This document shows, in pieces, positions 63,650 to 64,000 of a stretch of 64,000 nucleotides of DNA (position 1 is its first letter; each line of letters opens with the position of its first letter). The DNA is from Segetibacter koreensis DSM 18137. GTDB taxonomy: Bacteria > Bacteroidota > Bacteroidia > Chitinophagales > Chitinophagaceae. The stretch is taken from positions 186,001 through 250,000 of the forward strand of contig NZ_KB893348.1 of the NCBI RefSeq assembly GCF_000374045.1, in the 5' to 3' direction. The translations under genes and the position numbers were made by a program. A model generated the notes under the pieces. It did no database searches, was not told the origin of the DNA, and was given only the letters and a program-made list of their open reading frames with translations.

Positions 63650-64000
63650 TTAATGAAAAAGGGAAGCAATAAGTAGTGGTAGCTTTTCGAATTCTTTTGA
63701 TTTATCAATAAAAAAATCTGCGCCTAGTTTTTTTGACCACGCCTTATAATAGTCATCACTTTGATTTGTACACATAATTATTGTGGTAGCAAACTTGTTA
63801 TCTTTTAGATACCTTACCAAATCAATTCCACTCTTGTCAGGCAAATCGATATCTAATATTGCTAAATCAGGTTTTAAATCTTCCAGTATAGCAACAGCAT
63901 GAGCATAGGTTCCGCAGGTTGTTAAATGAGTAATTTCCTTAAATTCTTTAAGAAGTTCTTCAAATTTTTTAACGATTAAAGGAGAATCATCAACGATCAG
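63650..64000 (-). CDS. Single-domain response regulator receiver (5' end outside window)
   Basis: 117 codons of a CheY-like receiver are visible, running off the right edge, where only a few N-terminal residues appear to be missing. It keeps LIVDDS, the phospho-acceptor in AILDIDLPDKSG, the Thr of MCTNQ and the Lys of FIDKSKEF. It has no output domain before the stop at 63650. It is 198 bases upstream of the pseudo-receiver gene on the same strand and may be an intermediate in a phosphorelay. Confidence 0.88.
   Translation of the reverse strand: MIVDDSPLIVKKFEELLKEFKEITHLTTCGTYAHAVAILEDLKPDLAILDIDLPDKSGIDLVRYLKDNKFATTIIMCTNQSDDYYKAWSKKLGADFFIDKSKEFEKLPLLIASLFH

Overview
The window is a 64 kb chromosomal stretch from a Bacteroidota bacterium, most likely a member of the Chitinophagaceae or a close relative. 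The evidence is the AT-rich composition and a set of typical family markers: GldH, a PorD-type DUF4835 protein, the Bat proteins, a large (about 690 aa) two-domain IspG, the futalosine enzyme MqnC, the small Bacteroidota RNA polymerase omega-like subunit, an anti-sigma-like protein with the HNYEE module, and DUF4296 and DUF6970 lipoproteins. Promoter-like sites of the TTG-N19-TAnnTTTG type fit the same phylum. I saw no rRNA, tRNA, CRISPR array, insertion sequence or prophage. This looks like core-genome content with some lineage-specific genes.

Layout. 1-11.3 kb: a cut-off M16 peptidase, a PDZ aspartyl protease, mqnC, a PBP4-type DD-peptidase, an arginase-fold protein lacking two metal ligands, a GNAT enzyme, and two tandem DUF3857/transglutaminase-like proteins. 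11.4-16.8 kb: uvrB, a DUF6970 lipoprotein, recJ and a polyprenyl diphosphate synthase. 17-23 kb: an OmpA-type protein, then bamD, rpoZ-like, coaBC, porD-like and a DUF4296 lipoprotein packed on one strand, the last four joined by overlaps or near-contact. 23-30 kb: an unrecognised helical protein, a SET-domain protein, a class IV aminotransferase, ispG, batB/batC, and a class D beta-lactamase homologue with an altered active site. 30.6-33.2 kb: an ECF sigma factor, an anti-sigma-like protein with a duplicated N-terminal module, and an outer-membrane barrel. 33.4-45.6 kb: an L,D-transpeptidase, hydrolase, serS, a 667 bp non-coding region, batD, a gldH/histidine kinase/response regulator cluster, a desaturase, an SDR protein, lpxD and a pseudouridine synthase. 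45.6-64 kb: an ABC permease, four glycosyltransferases, MarR plus acyl-CoA dehydrogenase, a TPR histidine kinase, a cell-wall amidase, a pgl homologue, meaB, a LON-domain protein, coaX, an outer-membrane protein, lptC, and a pseudo-receiver beside a true receiver.

Much of the content concerns the cell envelope: peptidoglycan enzymes, LPS synthesis and transport (LpxD, LptC, glycosyltransferases), outer-membrane protein assembly (BamD), and gliding or type IX secretion (GldH, PorD-like). The most notable observations are a class D beta-lactamase homologue whose carboxylated lysine is glutamate; several other enzymes with substituted catalytic residues (arginase-like, 6-phosphogluconolactonase-like, CoaX, one transglutaminase-like protein); a possible operator-controlled small RNA upstream of batD; a terminator that ends directly against the start codon of a pseudouridine synthase; and a short dispersed intergenic motif. 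All functional calls rest on reading the sequence without database searches.
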